A DNA stretch of 64,000 nt from JACCXG01 sp963836735 (lineage in GTDB: Bacteria; Acidobacteriota; Vicinamibacteria; Vicinamibacterales; 2-12-FULL-66-21), in the NCBI GenBank assembly GCA_963836735.1, contig CAWIKP010000025.1, forward strand, positions 186,001 to 250,000, read 5' to 3'. Both the position numbers and the translations under genes were made by a program. Below, piece by piece: positions 17,668 to 29,839 of the stretch (its first letter is position 1; every line of letters starts with the position of its first letter). The notes beneath the pieces are model-generated. The model saw only the letters and a program-made list of their open reading frames with translations. It was not told where the DNA came from and did no database searches.

Positions 17668-19041
17668 ATGCCGGTATCTGCGCAGGACATCGTTGTCCTA
17701 TCGCTCGTGCCCGTCGCGATCGTTGCTGTCCCCTTCCTGCTGCTCACGCTCTCCCAACCCACGCCCTGTGCCGACGCCGGTGCGTGCCGCCAGGCGGCGC
17801 TGGAGGCCGCTGACCGTGGCGATTTCGAAACGTTCCACGACCTTGCGTGGCGGGCCGCACAAAAGGGCCGACCGAACGATCCCGAGCTCATGTATCTGCT
17901 CGCGCGGGCGCAAAGCCTCAGCGGCCGGCCCGGCGACGCACTGGTGATGCTCCGGCGTCTGGCTCAGATGGGCGTTCGTACTGATGCTCGTGAGAACACG
18001 GACTTCGAACGGGTGCGAGGTCTGGCCGGCTGGCCGGAGCTCGAGGCGCTCCTGGACTCTTCCTCGACGTCAGGCCCGACGCTGACGGCTCCAGGTGCGC
18101 GGTCCGCCGGGGCCGCGGCACCGTCCGCCTCGAAGCCGTCCGCATCGAAGCCATCTTCCACACCGCCAGCCGCATCCAGGCTGGAGACGAAGCCGTCCTA
18201 CACGGACGCGCCGGCCGCTCGACGTGGCCCCGAAAGCGCGATGCGGCTCAACACGACGACCATGAATCCCGTGGGCCTCGCATACGACAGCGCATCGCGG
18301 CGATTCGTGGTGGGTGACGGCGACGGCAACAAGCTGATGGTGGCCGACGAAGTCTTCGATCACGTGAACGATCTCATCGGCGCCGCGTCCGCCGGCTTCG
18401 GACGCTTGAGCGCGGTCGAGATCGACACGCGCCGCGGTGACTTGTGGGTCACGAGCAGCGACGGCAACGGCGCCGCGTCGATCCACAAGCTGCAGCTGGT
18501 CTCGGGACGGGTGTTGTCGCAGATCGCTGTGCCTTCGGAGCTCCAGCCGATCGTGATCAGCGACTTCGCGGTGATCGACGACGGCAGACTCGTGCTCGTC
18601 GACTCCCGGGAGGCGCGGCTGCTGCGCGTCACGATCGCCGGCGGCCGATTCGAGCGCCCTCTCGCTCTCCACGTCTCGGCCCCGTCGAGCGTCGCTCCCG
18701 CCAACGGCGTGACCTACGTCGCGCACGCGGACGGGCTTTCCGTGGTCGACACCGCCAGCGGCCGCGTGACCCGCATTCAACCGGCCAAGGGCCTGTCGCT
18801 GACGGCGCTGCGCCGGATCAGGTGGAGTCGTGGCGGACTTGTCGGGATCCAGGGCGACGGCGCCGGCTCACGCCTCGTGAGAATTCGCCTCAGCTCCAAC
18901 GGGCGCAGGGCGACGGCGGTCGAACCCCTCGACGGCGACCTGCAGAGCGTCGGCACCGCACTCACGATCTCGCGTGACGCGGCCTACTACGTGGCGAACA
19001 CGCCGGAGGGAGCAGCGATCCGGCGGGTGGAGATTCGCTGA
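17668..19041 (+). CDS. Membrane-anchored TPR and beta-propeller protein
   Basis: ~457 residues. Start ATG 17668 (MPVSAQDIVV) has GAGGG just upstream. A single N-terminal transmembrane segment (~residues 8-28) is followed by a helical TPR/Sel1-like region (~35-130: AALEAADRGDFETFHDLAWRA, then LLARAQSLSGRPGDALVML). A Ser/Pro/Ala-rich linker follows (~150-200). The C-terminal part (~215-457) has repeated short beta segments of NHL/SMP-30 type (NPVGLAYDSASRRFVVGDGDGN, then LSAVEIDTRRGDLWVTSSDG). It is probably a periplasmic scaffold; no catalytic residues are obvious. Confidence 0.7.
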   Translation: MPVSAQDIVVLSLVPVAIVAVPFLLLTLSQPTPCADAGACRQAALEAADRGDFETFHDLAWRAAQKGRPNDPELMYLLARAQSLSGRPGDALVMLRRLAQMGVRTDARENTDFERVRGLAGWPELEALLDSSSTSGPTLTAPGARSAGAAAPSASKPSASKPSSTPPAASRLETKPSYTDAPAARRGPESAMRLNTTTMNPVGLAYDSASRRFVVGDGDGNKLMVADEVFDHVNDLIGAASAGFGRLSAVEIDTRRGDLWVTSSDGNGAASIHKLQLVSGRVLSQIAVPSELQPIVISDFAVIDDGRLVLVDSREARLLRVTIAGGRFERPLALHVSAPSSVAPANGVTYVAHADGLSVVDTASGRVTRIQPAKGLSLTALRRIRWSRGGLVGIQGDGAGSRLVRIRLSSNGRRATAVEPLDGDLQSVGTALTISRDAAYYVANTPEGAAIRRVEIR

Positions 19042-19048
19042 GAGCCGT

Positions 19049-19193
19049 CAACTTCCAACTCCCAACTTCCAACTCCCAAGGCGAGTCCGTCGAACAACGG
19101 GGTAAAAGGAACAGCAACGAGCTTGTTGGTGCGTCTTTCGCCCAACTGTTCGAGGGACACTCCTTGGGAGTTGGAAGTTGGGAGTTGGGAGTT
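19049..19193. repeat. Structured intergenic element, CAACTCCCAA family, copy 3
   Basis: This is the best-formed copy. The left arm at 19049-19079 has three CAACTTCCAA/CAACTCCCAA units and the right arm at 19163-19193 has their complements. The core has GAGTCCG, CGAACAACGGGGTAAAAGG, a small GCAACGAGC/GCTTGTTGG hairpin, and CTTTCGCCCAACTGTTCGAG. GAACAACGGGGTAAAAG pairs with CTTTCGCCCAACTGTTC with few mismatches, giving nested stems. It sits between the convergent propeller and ADOP genes. Confidence 0.8.
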
Positions 19194-19211
19194 ATCCTTG
19201 TCAGGTCGCAG

Positions 19212-21634
<2,423 letters not shown>

Positions 21635-21670
21635 GGGTGCTTGGACGGGCAAGATACTGTACTGGTTGCG

Positions 21671-22120
21671 ATGATTTTGCGATTGACCTCGATCCTCCTC
21701 ATCCTCCTGCTGACCGGGTGCGGCAGGGGTGCACCAGCGCCCGCTGCAGCGCCGGGGCTCCCGCCGCCCGCGGATGTCGCGGCGCCCCCGCCGGATTCGG
21801 TGAAGGCCCCGTCAGGCCTCTCGACGCGGGTACTGCAAGCCGGGACGGGACGGCGCCATCCACGCACCAGCGACACGGTCGTGGTCCACTACACCGGCTG
21901 GACCACGGACGGCAAGATGTTCGACAGCTCGGTGCAGCGCGGTCAGCCAACCGAGTTTCAGGTCAACGGGGTCATCCGCGGCTGGACCGAAGGGCTGCAG
22001 ATGATGGTCGAAGGGGAGAAACGCCGCCTGTGGATCCCCGAGGCGCTCGCCTACCAGGGACAGCCGGGCCAGCCGCAGGGCATGCTGGTCTTCGATGTCG
22101 AGCTGATCGACATCAAATAA
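21671..22120 (+). CDS. FKBP-type peptidyl-prolyl isomerase lipoprotein
   Basis: 149 residues. A lipoprotein signal ends in LLLTGC (Cys ~ residue 17), followed by a Pro/Ala linker. The FKBP domain begins at GLSTRVLQAGTG and shows VVVHYTGWTTDGKMFDSS, VIRGWTEGLQMMVEGEKRRLWIP and QGMLVFDVELIDI, with the aromatic and Asp residues of the active pocket conserved. It probably assists folding in the periplasm or on the cell surface. A close paralogue without a signal is at 57956-58333. Two GCTTCCGCC palindromes follow immediately. Confidence 0.92.
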   Translation: MILRLTSILLILLLTGCGRGAPAPAAAPGLPPPADVAAPPPDSVKAPSGLSTRVLQAGTGRRHPRTSDTVVVHYTGWTTDGKMFDSSVQRGQPTEFQVNGVIRGWTEGLQMMVEGEKRRLWIPEALAYQGQPGQPQGMLVFDVELIDIK

Positions 22121-22121
22121 C

Positions 22122-22214
22122 GAGCTTCCGCCTAAAGGCGGAAGCTACCCAGAGGAATCGCTTCGAAGGATCCTGTAATCAGCAAGGCCGGTGGCTTCCG
22201 CCTTTAGGCGGAAG
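22122..22214. repeat. Two GCTTCCGCC-N4-GGCGGAAGC palindromes
   Basis: Perfect or near-perfect palindromes at ~22123-22146 and ~22194-22214, each with a short CTAAAG or CTTTAG loop. They are separated by ~47 nt and placed between the convergent FKBP and BACON genes. The same unit occurs at 26868-26890 and 29840-29932. They can form strong RNA hairpins on either strand, consistent with terminator or REP-like function. Confidence 0.75.
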
Positions 22215-22219
22215 ATCCC

Positions 22220-23410
22220 TCATTTGCGCTGCGTGACCGTCACGGTCTGCCCCGCAACCGTCAGGGTACCGACGCGTTCCGGCCCGCGGTTTTCATCGAT
22301 CCCGATCCACACTTCACCGTCACCGCTGCCACTGGCGCCGCGGACGATGTGCATCCACTCAGCGTTGCTGGAGGCAGTCCAGGCGCATCCCTCGGCCGCC
22401 GTGACGTCGATCTTCCTGACTCGGGCGTCCTCGTTCACCTTCAGCTCCTGCGGATCCAGGCGGTACGAGCATGCCGGTGGTGGCGGAGGGGGTGGGGGCG
22501 GCGGCGGCGGTTGTGGTGGTCCCGGTGGTGCTGCCTGGGAGACGCTGACGGACTCGCCTGCGACCACGACGCTGCCGGTGCGGGCCGCGTCGCCGACTGC
22601 CGTGACATTGAACGCAATCGTGCCGGAACCCACGAACGAGGCAGGCCCCGCGACACCGATCCACGCGTCGTTGCTGGTTCCCGTCCATGGACAGTCGCCG
22701 GCTGTCGTGACGCCAATCGTGATCACCCCGCCGGCGGTCGCGACGTTGTGCGCCCGTGGTGCAACCGCATAGGTGCACACGGCTGCCTGCATCACGCTGA
22801 ACCGCAGGCCCGCCGCAGTGATGGCGCCGGTACGCACGGCCCCGCTGGTTGCGGCCACGTCGAATCCAACCGCTGCCGTTCCCTTTCCAGAGGCGCCCGA
22901 TCGCACGGTGATCCACGGCGAGTCGGAGGACGCCGCCCATCCGCACATCGAGCTCGAAGGCCGCACCTCGAACGCCCCGGACCCACCCCCCTGACCGAAG
23001 CTGCTCGAGGTGTTCGAAAGCGTGTAGCTGCACTCGGCGGCGGCCTGCGTGACCTCGAGCCGTTGCTGGTTCAGAACGACGTTGCCGCGCCGGACCTCGG
23101 GATCAGGATTGGCCGCGGCCGTCACTTCGACGCTGCCGTCACCCTGGCCGGAGGCCCCGCCCTTGATGGCCAGCCACGGCCCCTCGACCGACGCCGACCA
23201 GGAGCACTCGCGCGTAGCGGAGACGCTGAACGTCCGGTTGCCACCCTGGGCCGGTACCTGACCGTCGCCCGTGACCGTCACCGAGCAGCGGGTAATCGGC
23301 GTGGGGCCCGTGGCTGTCGCGGTCGTCGCCGAGGAGCCGCATCCGGCCGCCCCGGCGAGAACCAGGAGGATGGCCACCAAAAAGGGAAAGCGGGTCGAGC
23401 GTGTCACCAT
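22220..23410 (-). CDS. BACON-repeat lipoprotein with four repeats
   Basis: 396 residues. The start at 23410 (MVTRSTRFPF) gives a lipoprotein signal with lipobox LAGAAGC. Four repeats of ~83-85 residues follow, each beginning with Cys, carrying an internal C-x-W-(T/S)-(A/G) motif, a W(I/L)xI strand, a GASGxGxG turn and ending in a TVTQ-type strand. These are hallmarks of BACON-like Ig-fold domains, known from Bacteroidota and Acidobacteriota surface proteins that bind glycans or mucin. A run of ~12 prolines sits between repeats three and four. The paired cysteines in each repeat suggest one disulfide per domain. The larger 9-repeat paralogue is at 60245-62659. Confidence 0.8.
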   Translation of the reverse strand: MVTRSTRFPFLVAILLVLAGAAGCGSSATTATATGPTPITRCSVTVTGDGQVPAQGGNRTFSVSATRECSWSASVEGPWLAIKGGASGQGDGSVEVTAAANPDPEVRRGNVVLNQQRLEVTQAAAECSYTLSNTSSSFGQGGGSGAFEVRPSSSMCGWAASSDSPWITVRSGASGKGTAAVGFDVAATSGAVRTGAITAAGLRFSVMQAAVCTYAVAPRAHNVATAGGVITIGVTTAGDCPWTGTSNDAWIGVAGPASFVGSGTIAFNVTAVGDAARTGSVVVAGESVSVSQAAPPGPPQPPPPPPPPPPPPACSYRLDPQELKVNEDARVRKIDVTAAEGCAWTASSNAEWMHIVRGASGSGDGEVWIGIDENRGPERVGTLTVAGQTVTVTQRK

Positions 23411-23601
23411 TGACTCCGTACGGCTGGACCGCCAGCCGCGTGGCTGTGCTCCAAAACTCCTGCCATTACCGCCGGGCTGAAAAGGGCCAGTCCTGCCTGC
23501 AAAAAATGGGAGGAATCGGAGGGAGCGAGGCCGGGCACGGTATCCGGCTGCCACAGTGGGAACCGGGAGACAGAACGTATGCCGCCGCCGGTCCTACCCG
23601 A

Positions 23602-26600
23602 TCACGAGAGCAGCCATTCCAGATCTTCGGTCTGCAGGGTGCGTAGCAGACCGGCGTTTTCACTGAGGAGGGCGTCCGCCAGCTCCCGCTTCGTCGTCTG
23701 GAGCTCCGCGATCTTCTCTTCGACCGTGTCACGGGCAATCAGTCGATACGCGAACACGTGACGGGTCTGGCCGATCCGATGCGCGCGGTCGATGGCCTGC
23801 GCTTCGACGGCGGGGTTCCACCACGGGTCGAGCAGGAACACGTAGTCTGCCGCGGTCAGGTTGAGGCCTACGCCGCCGGCCTTCAAGCTGATCAGGAAGA
23901 CGGGACACCCCGCGTCGCTTTCGAATCTCGCCACCCGCTCGGCGCGATCCCGCGTCCGGCCGTCCAGATACTCATAGACGACGCCCTCGTCGTCGAGGCG
24001 TCCGCGCAGCAGGCCCAGGAGCGTCGTGAACTGGGAGAAAACCAGCGCCTTGTGCCCTTCCTCGACGAGCTCGCGCAGACGCGGCAGCAGGATGTCGAGC
24101 TTCGCCGAGGCCTCGCCGCTCCGGGCCGCATCCACCAGGGCGGGGTGCGAAGCCGCTTGTCGAAGCCGGAGCAACGCCTCGAGCACCTGCATCTTCGACC
24201 GCGCCAGCCCCTTCCTGGCGACGGCCGCGAGCAGAGTGTGACGGTAATGATCGCGGAGCTCGTCGTAGAAGCGCCGCTGAGGCGGCTCCAGATCGCAGTG
24301 AATCGTCTGCTCGACTTTCTCCGGCAGCTCCGGCGCGACCTGCCCCTTGGTCCGCCTGAGGATGAACGGCCGCAGGGCGCGGGCGAGCAGATCGACCTCG
24401 ACCCGATCGGCGCGGCCCGGTCCGATGGTTCGCCCGAATGCGGTGGCCGGGCCAAGGAAGCCCGGGTTCAGAAACTCGAACAGGCTCCAGATCTCGCCGA
24501 GATGGTTTTCGATGGGCGTCCCGGTGAGCGCCAGACGATGACGCCCGCGCAGAACGCGCGCCGCCTTGGCTGATGCCGTCGTCGCATTCTTGATGGCCTG
24601 CGCTTCATCGAGAATCACGTAGTCGAACTCGTGTTCGGCGAGACGCGCCGCATCACGCCGGAGCGTTCCGTACGTGGTGATCACGAGATCGTAATCGGCG
24701 ACGGAGGCCGACGATCGCGCGTCGCCCGTGTAGTCGAGCACGCGCAGATCGGGCGCGAAACGCGCCGCCTCGTCCATCCAGTTGTAGACGAGCGACCGCG
24801 GCACGACGGCAACCGACGTTCGCGGTGAGGAGTCCCGCGACACGCGCCGGCTCTCGAGCAGCGCCAGCACCATGACGGTCTTGCCAAGGCCCATGTCGTC
24901 GGCGAGGCAGCCGCCGAATCCGAACCGCCGAAGGAACTCGAACCAGCCGAGCGCGAATTGCTGATAGTCCCGCAGGCGGCCGTGAAAGGAGGGCGGCGGC
25001 GCAATCGGACTGATGCCGCCGAACTGCGCCAGCTCCGCCCGCGCCCGCGCGAACGCGTCGTCGATGCGCACGGCGGGCTGCGCTTCGAGCAGTGCGTCGA
25101 GGAGCGCCGTCTGTGAGGGTCGATAGCGGACGTGATCGTCGTGCGTCTCGCCGAAGGCGGCAATCCGGGCGTAGCGCCGGAGCCATTCCTCGGGCACCAT
25201 CCCGCGCGTGCCGTCGTCGAGAATCACCGTTGCCTCTCCACGGCGCAGCGCCGCGAGCAGATCGGCGATCTTCACCGAGCGCCCCTCGTCGAAGTCCACC
25301 CGCCCGTGCAGCTCGAACCAGTCGACGCCTGACTTGACCTGGAGCTGAAGCCCACGGGCCGCGCGAAAGACGCGCCCTTCGGCCTCGACATGCCACCCTT
25401 CTTCGACGAGCGTGCGGACCGCTCCCGGGAACTTCTCCACGGCTATCGCGAGCGTGCCGGCCTTCGTGTCGAAGTACCACGGGCGGTGAAATCCGATTTC
25501 CTCCAGCCGTTGCAGCGCCTCGCGCTCGCGGGACCCCTGGCGCCGGACAATCCGCCGGCGCTCCGGATCGTAGCCGCTCGATTCCGGACGGGCAGGGACG
25601 ATGGTGCCCGCGTAGTCGAATTCGACCGCGGCGTCGAGCTCTTCGCGCGTGCCGTGGCCCTGCGGCCGGCTCGAACGGGCGAGGCGGACGCGCGGCTGCG
25701 GAATCGCCGACACGACCTCGTAGCGAAGTGGCCCGGGCAATTGGAGCGGATCGACATCCGACCGGGCGAGGGCCTCGACGAGAGCCGGGGCGGCCTTCGC
25801 CGGCAAGACCGTGCGGCCCGCGCGCCGCAGCTCGATCAGCCACGCAAGCGCCCCGCGATGATCGAGCCGCGCGACCGCGTCACGCATCACGAGGAAGTCG
25901 GGAGACAGCAGGAGCTCCGGCTCGGTGACTCCAATGCGGAGATCCTCCCGGATCAGCGCGCCGTCGATCGCCAGCCGTTCGTCCGGCAAGACGGACACGT
26001 CGAGCCTGAAGATCCAGGGAGGACCGTCGTCCCAGACCAGCGGAGTGAGATCCAGCGAGCGCGGGCCGCCCTCTCGCATGAAGAGCCGCCCGGATCGGCC
26101 GATGAGCGGCAGCACGCGCTCAATCAGCGGACCGGTGATCCTGAACGACGCGCGCGTCGCCACGCTGACGTACTGCAGACCGATGGCCTGGGGATCGGTT
26201 GCACCCAGGAGCAGCGAAACGATCTCTCGATCGTCCGGATCCGCGAGGTGAAGGAGGTCGGCGATCGCCAGGGCCGCGGGCTGCGGTCTGCCCCATTCGC
26301 CGTTCTTCTTCCGCGTTCGCCAGTGGACCTGCACCGTCGGCACGAGCTCTCCACGCGCGGACTGCCGATCGATGACATAGAGGAGCTCACCCTGCGAATA
26401 GCGGCTTATATATGGCAGCGTCGGCGATCCGGATCGTTCCTGTACGGATTGGAGAAAGCGCTGCCACGCTTCACGCGGCGGCGCGGATGCACCCGGCCCG
26501 GTGCGCCGCGTCGCGGCCGCGGCGTCGGGCAGCGGCTCGAGACAGGCCTCGTCGGTGATCGGCTCATCGAGCAGGAGGCCTTCGGCGTCTGCGGCCAGAA

Positions 26601-26844
26601 CGACCGCCCAGATGTGTTTGCAGAAATCCTGACGATCGGCGAAGTAGGGACACTGGCAGGAGGCGAAGAACGTGTCGCCGTCACGCGACAACCGTACGCG
26701 GTACCACTCGGAGCCGCGCACGGTCGCCACGACTTCCGACCCCGAACCCTCTATCGCCCTGACCGCCCCGCCGAGAAAGTACCGGTTGCCCCTGGTTCGC
26801 GTGCGCTCGGAGACGTCACGCGCCAGGGCTTCGGCCAGTCCCAT
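23602..26844 (-). CDS. SWIM zinc finger plus SNF2-family helicase
   Basis: 1080 residues. An N-terminal SWIM zinc finger (CQCPYFADRQDFCKHIWAV, CxCxnCxH) is followed by ~500 residues typical of bacterial RapA/HepA-like SNF2 proteins. The motor has LADDMGLGKTVMVLALLE (motif I), VILDEAQAIKN (motif II), ALTGTPIENHLGEIWSLFEFLNPG (motif III) and a helicase C domain with FLISLKAGGVGLNLTAADYVFLLDPWWNPAVEAQAIDRAHRIGQ (motifs V/VI, quoted in part by position near the C-terminus). It is a dsDNA translocase that may remodel nucleoprotein or RNA polymerase complexes. Frame and motifs are intact. Confidence 0.92.
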   Translation of the reverse strand: MGLAEALARDVSERTRTRGNRYFLGGAVRAIEGSGSEVVATVRGSEWYRVRLSRDGDTFFASCQCPYFADRQDFCKHIWAVVLAADAEGLLLDEPITDEACLEPLPDAAAATRRTGPGASAPPREAWQRFLQSVQERSGSPTLPYISRYSQGELLYVIDRQSARGELVPTVQVHWRTRKKNGEWGRPQPAALAIADLLHLADPDDREIVSLLLGATDPQAIGLQYVSVATRASFRITGPLIERVLPLIGRSGRLFMREGGPRSLDLTPLVWDDGPPWIFRLDVSVLPDERLAIDGALIREDLRIGVTEPELLLSPDFLVMRDAVARLDHRGALAWLIELRRAGRTVLPAKAAPALVEALARSDVDPLQLPGPLRYEVVSAIPQPRVRLARSSRPQGHGTREELDAAVEFDYAGTIVPARPESSGYDPERRRIVRRQGSREREALQRLEEIGFHRPWYFDTKAGTLAIAVEKFPGAVRTLVEEGWHVEAEGRVFRAARGLQLQVKSGVDWFELHGRVDFDEGRSVKIADLLAALRRGEATVILDDGTRGMVPEEWLRRYARIAAFGETHDDHVRYRPSQTALLDALLEAQPAVRIDDAFARARAELAQFGGISPIAPPPSFHGRLRDYQQFALGWFEFLRRFGFGGCLADDMGLGKTVMVLALLESRRVSRDSSPRTSVAVVPRSLVYNWMDEAARFAPDLRVLDYTGDARSSASVADYDLVITTYGTLRRDAARLAEHEFDYVILDEAQAIKNATTASAKAARVLRGRHRLALTGTPIENHLGEIWSLFEFLNPGFLGPATAFGRTIGPGRADRVEVDLLARALRPFILRRTKGQVAPELPEKVEQTIHCDLEPPQRRFYDELRDHYRHTLLAAVARKGLARSKMQVLEALLRLRQAASHPALVDAARSGEASAKLDILLPRLRELVEEGHKALVFSQFTTLLGLLRGRLDDEGVVYEYLDGRTRDRAERVARFESDAGCPVFLISLKAGGVGLNLTAADYVFLLDPWWNPAVEAQAIDRAHRIGQTRHVFAYRLIARDTVEEKIAELQTTKRELADALLSENAGLLRTLQTEDLEWLLS

Positions 26845-26867
26845 TGATGGAATTCATTGTAAGGGGT

Positions 26868-26890
26868 CCTTCCGCCTTTAGGCGGAAGCT
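26868..26890. repeat. CTTCCGCC-TTTA-GGCGGAAG palindrome
   Basis: A single palindrome of the same unit as at 22122-22214, located between the 5' end of the helicase gene and the 3' end of the APC permease. A second partial copy (GGCGGAAG followed by CTTCCGC) overlaps the permease C-terminal codons at ~26899-26916. Confidence 0.7.
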
Positions 26891-26895
26891 CCTTG

Positions 26896-28221
26896 TCAGG
26901 CGGAAGAAGACTTCCGCACGAGAAACACATACACGGGCAGGCCGGCAATCAACAGCAGGAAGCCCCAGTAGATCGTCTCCTCCCCCGCGCCGGCCATCGC
27001 CCAGATTGAATACCCGAACGCCAGAACGCCCGCGGCTGCAATCCCGCGTGGGAGCGCAGCGCGGCCCCCCTCAGGCAGCAGGAACAGCGCGAGCGACGAG
27101 AAGACGTAGGGGATCAGGGTATTCAGCGTGGACAGAAGGATGAAGAACGTGAACAGCTCGACCAGCCCGCGCGTGTAATTCAGGAACACCAGCGCCGTCG
27201 TCAGCACGCCGGCGATGATCAGGCCGGCCGCGGGCGTCCCGCGGCGCGTCGTCCTTGCGAAGATTCGCGGGAAGAGCCCGTCGCGCGCAACAGCCAACGG
27301 CAGCTGCCCCACGAGCAGCGTCCATCCGTTCAGGGCCCCGAAGCACGAAAGCGCCGCACCTGCGGCGACTACGCCCGCCGCCCACTGTCCGACCTGCGTG
27401 CGCGCGGCGTCGACGAAGGGGGCCGTCGAGACGCTGAGCATCTCGCGAGGCAACAGGCTCATCACCCCAATCGTGCTGGCGATGTAGATGACAGCGACCA
27501 GCGCCGTTCCGACAACCGTCGCGCGGGGAATGGAGATGTCAGGGCGTTCGATGCTTTCGGCAGGAATCGTGGCCGACTCGAGCCCGAGGAACGCCCAGAG
27601 CGTCAGGGCCGCGGCCGCCGGTACGCTCGTGGCCAGGGTTCGCACGCTCGCATCGGCGATCTCGAAATGCGACGGGTCGAAGTGCGTGAGCCCGAGCGCG
27701 GCCACCAGCGCGAGCGGCAGCAGCTTCAGGATCGTGGTCACTACCTGCACCCATCCGGCCGTGCGGGCGCCGATCAGGTTGACGGCCACGAGACTCCAGA
27801 CCGCGATCAAGGCCGCGCCCGCCGCGGTTGCCGGCGTGCCGGCGATCTGCGGCACGAGGGCCGCGAGATAGCCGACCAGGGCCACGGCCAGCGCGCCGAG
27901 GCTCGTCCACATCGAGATCCAGTAGCCCCAGGCCACGAGAAATCCGGCGAGATCGCCGAACGCGCGGCGGGTGTACGCGTACGGCCCGCCGGAAGCCGGA
28001 TCGATCCTGGCCAACCGGGCGAAAACGAGCGCCAGCATCAGCGCCCCACCGGTCGACATCAGCCAGCCAATCAGGCTCACGCCCCCAAATCGGGCAAGCG
28101 ACGCGGGAAGCAGGAAGATGCCGGACCCGATCATGTTACCCATGACCAGGGCGACCGCCATCCAGAATGTCAGAGGACGCGAAGGCTGGCGGGAAAGCGA
28201 CGAGGGCGCGCCGGCGGACAT
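26896..28221 (-). CDS. APC-family amino acid/polyamine permease
   Basis: 441 residues with about 12 hydrophobic helices. The family signature in TM1 is MGNMIGSGIFLLPASLARFG, the GSGIF substrate-binding loop of AdiC/PotE-type antiporters. It is most similar in layout to the basic amino acid/polyamine antiporter branch (WAFLGLESATIPAESIERPD in TM6, where the conserved aromatic gate lies). It probably moves an amino acid or amine across the inner membrane; the substrate is undetermined. Confidence 0.87.
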   Translation of the reverse strand: MSAGAPSSLSRQPSRPLTFWMAVALVMGNMIGSGIFLLPASLARFGGVSLIGWLMSTGGALMLALVFARLARIDPASGGPYAYTRRAFGDLAGFLVAWGYWISMWTSLGALAVALVGYLAALVPQIAGTPATAAGAALIAVWSLVAVNLIGARTAGWVQVVTTILKLLPLALVAALGLTHFDPSHFEIADASVRTLATSVPAAAALTLWAFLGLESATIPAESIERPDISIPRATVVGTALVAVIYIASTIGVMSLLPREMLSVSTAPFVDAARTQVGQWAAGVVAAGAALSCFGALNGWTLLVGQLPLAVARDGLFPRIFARTTRRGTPAAGLIIAGVLTTALVFLNYTRGLVELFTFFILLSTLNTLIPYVFSSLALFLLPEGGRAALPRGIAAAGVLAFGYSIWAMAGAGEETIYWGFLLLIAGLPVYVFLVRKSSSA

Positions 28222-28285
28222 TCGCAGGAGCGGACTATATCGTCACGCTCCTGGAAAGCAAACGGCGTGGATGAAAGAGGGCGGC

Positions 28286-28456
28286 CTACTTGGCTTCGGC
28301 TGCCGTGGCGCTGGCCTTGCGATCGATCTCCTGCTGCGTGCGGAAGATGCTGCACCAGTCCTTGTGATCCGCCACGGGCATGCCGCACTCGACGCAGATG
28401 CGGATCCGCTGCCGGGGCTGGGGCTTTTTTCCGAACAGTTTGTCCAACAGGGACAT
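28286..28456 (-). CDS. Small zinc-ribbon-like protein
   Basis: 56 residues starting MSLLDKLFGKK at 28456, chosen over the upstream open stretch because AGGAGG precedes it by about nine bases. A central RICVECGMPVADHKDWC holds CxxC and a third Cys, with a His nearby, suggesting a small metal-binding ribbon. The ends are charged. No homologue name is known to me. It is on the same strand as the permease, 64 nt upstream of it. Confidence 0.6.
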   Translation of the reverse strand: MSLLDKLFGKKPQPRQRIRICVECGMPVADHKDWCSIFRTQQEIDRKASATAAEAK

Positions 28457-28560
28457 CAGGACAACCTCCTCTGACCTTTGACGGATCAAACTCCAGATCC
28501 GTTGGCATTAGACAAGCCTTACGTGAAATTGGCCGCCTTGGTTCCAGGACGCCCGCACCG

Positions 28561-28727
28561 TCAACTCGCAACCTCCAACTACTCCAAGCCGAGCCGCCCG
28601 GACCATCTGGGTAGAAAACGCAACGGAAAAGCTATTGCTCCGCATTCCACCCAACTCTTGCGATCGATTTCATCTTGGGAGTTGGGAGTTGGAGGTTGGA
28701 GCGAGTTGGAGGTTGGGAGTTGAAGGG
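28561..28727. repeat. Structured intergenic element, CAACTCCCAA family, copy 4
   Basis: The left arm is CAACTCGCAACCTCCAACTA-like and the right arm is a longer run of TTGGGAGTTGGGAGTTGGAG units to 28725. The core keeps CCGAGCCG at its left edge, TGGGTAGAAAA and CCACCCAACTCTTG. It is more diverged than copies 2 and 3, but the order of blocks and the spacing are the same. It separates the 3' end of the TPR protein gene from the small zinc-ribbon gene. Confidence 0.7.
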
Positions 28728-28728
28728 A

Positions 28729-29809
28729 TTAAGACCGGTAAGCCTCCCTATAAACGGAACTCCAGAGAGGTAACAGGTCTGTAAACGTCTGCTCGAGCCA
28801 GCGCAGCAGCCGCGGCGCGTCGGCGAGGATGCCCGCATCCTCGCCGCGGTCGAGGAAGAGCCAGCGGCCGCAGAAGATCCAGCCGTGTTCGGCCGGGGTG
28901 TCGTCGTCGATCAAGGTTCGGACCGCATCGCTCGGCAGCATGTCGATTGCCGGCGGCCGGTCGCCGAGCTGGACGAAGCCGCCGTTGGCCCGCAGCCACT
29001 CGGCCAGATGCTGGCGCCAGGTCGTCGCCAGCAGTTGCTGGAACGCGGCGTAGTACTCGAAGACGCGCTCGCGGCCGGCGTCGGACTTGTCATCCTCTCC
29101 GCCGGGCGCGAGGTTGAAGCCGATGCCGGCCGACAGGCAGTCACGCTGCCACTGCGGAGCGGCGAACAGGCTGATGGTCAACTGGGGCTCCCACCGGCCT
29201 CCCTGCTGGAACACATGAATGTGCCCCGGGGATCCAGGCTCGAGGCGGCCGCGCCTGAACAGTCGCGCTCCGGCGTGGCCCGCACGGTTCCGGGATTCCA
29301 CGACCTTCGCGGCAAACGGCCGATCGTTCAGCGCCATCAGGAGCGGCTCGATTCGGGTGGTCAGCGACTCGACGGCCGCCTGTGGAGAAAGAAGGCCGAG
29401 TGCCGTGAATTCCGCGCGCCCGACTCCGCCCAGTGACAGCGTCGCCGCGCCGGCCCTGCTCGATCGGCGCACCGGGCCGCTTTCGCGCACCTGAAGAGCG
29501 TGACGTCGCACTCGCTCGTCTGCGTGGAGCGGCCACCGCCACGGGACCCGCACGCCGCCTGCTCACCTCGATGTGCAGATTTCTCGCGATCGTGTTCTGT
29601 GGATTGAGCTGAAGCGCCCGATCGAGCGCGGCCGTCGCGTCGTCCAGCTGGCCGAGCTCGAGGCAGCACCGCGCCAGGCGCGTCCATGCGCCCTGGTTGG
29701 AAGGCGCCAGCGTCGTGATTTGTTCGTTGACCGTTCGGGCGTCGGGACCGAAATCCCCACGCTTCGCAAAATCGATGGCTTGCTGCTCGAGCGCGGCGAG
29801 GTGATCCAC
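28729..29809 (-). CDS. TPR protein with an uncharacterised C-terminal domain, one frameshift
   Basis: ~360 residues after repair. The first ~75 residues are two TPR-like repeats (FAKRGDFGPDARTVNEQI, GAWTRLARCCLELGQLDDAT, LNPQNTIARNLHIEV). These match the small protein at 51345-51677 almost motif for motif. After residue ~85 the frame must shift by one extra base, somewhere in 29450-29550. The rest (LQVRESGPVRR through GRWEPQLTISLFAAPQWQRDCLSAGIGFNLAPGG and YRSP-like end) is a conserved-looking alpha/beta domain I cannot name. The two proteins share an N-terminal helper module, one alone and one fused to this domain. Confidence 0.65.
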
Positions 29810-29839
29810 GCCCCATGATATCCGCCGCGGGTGGGAAAG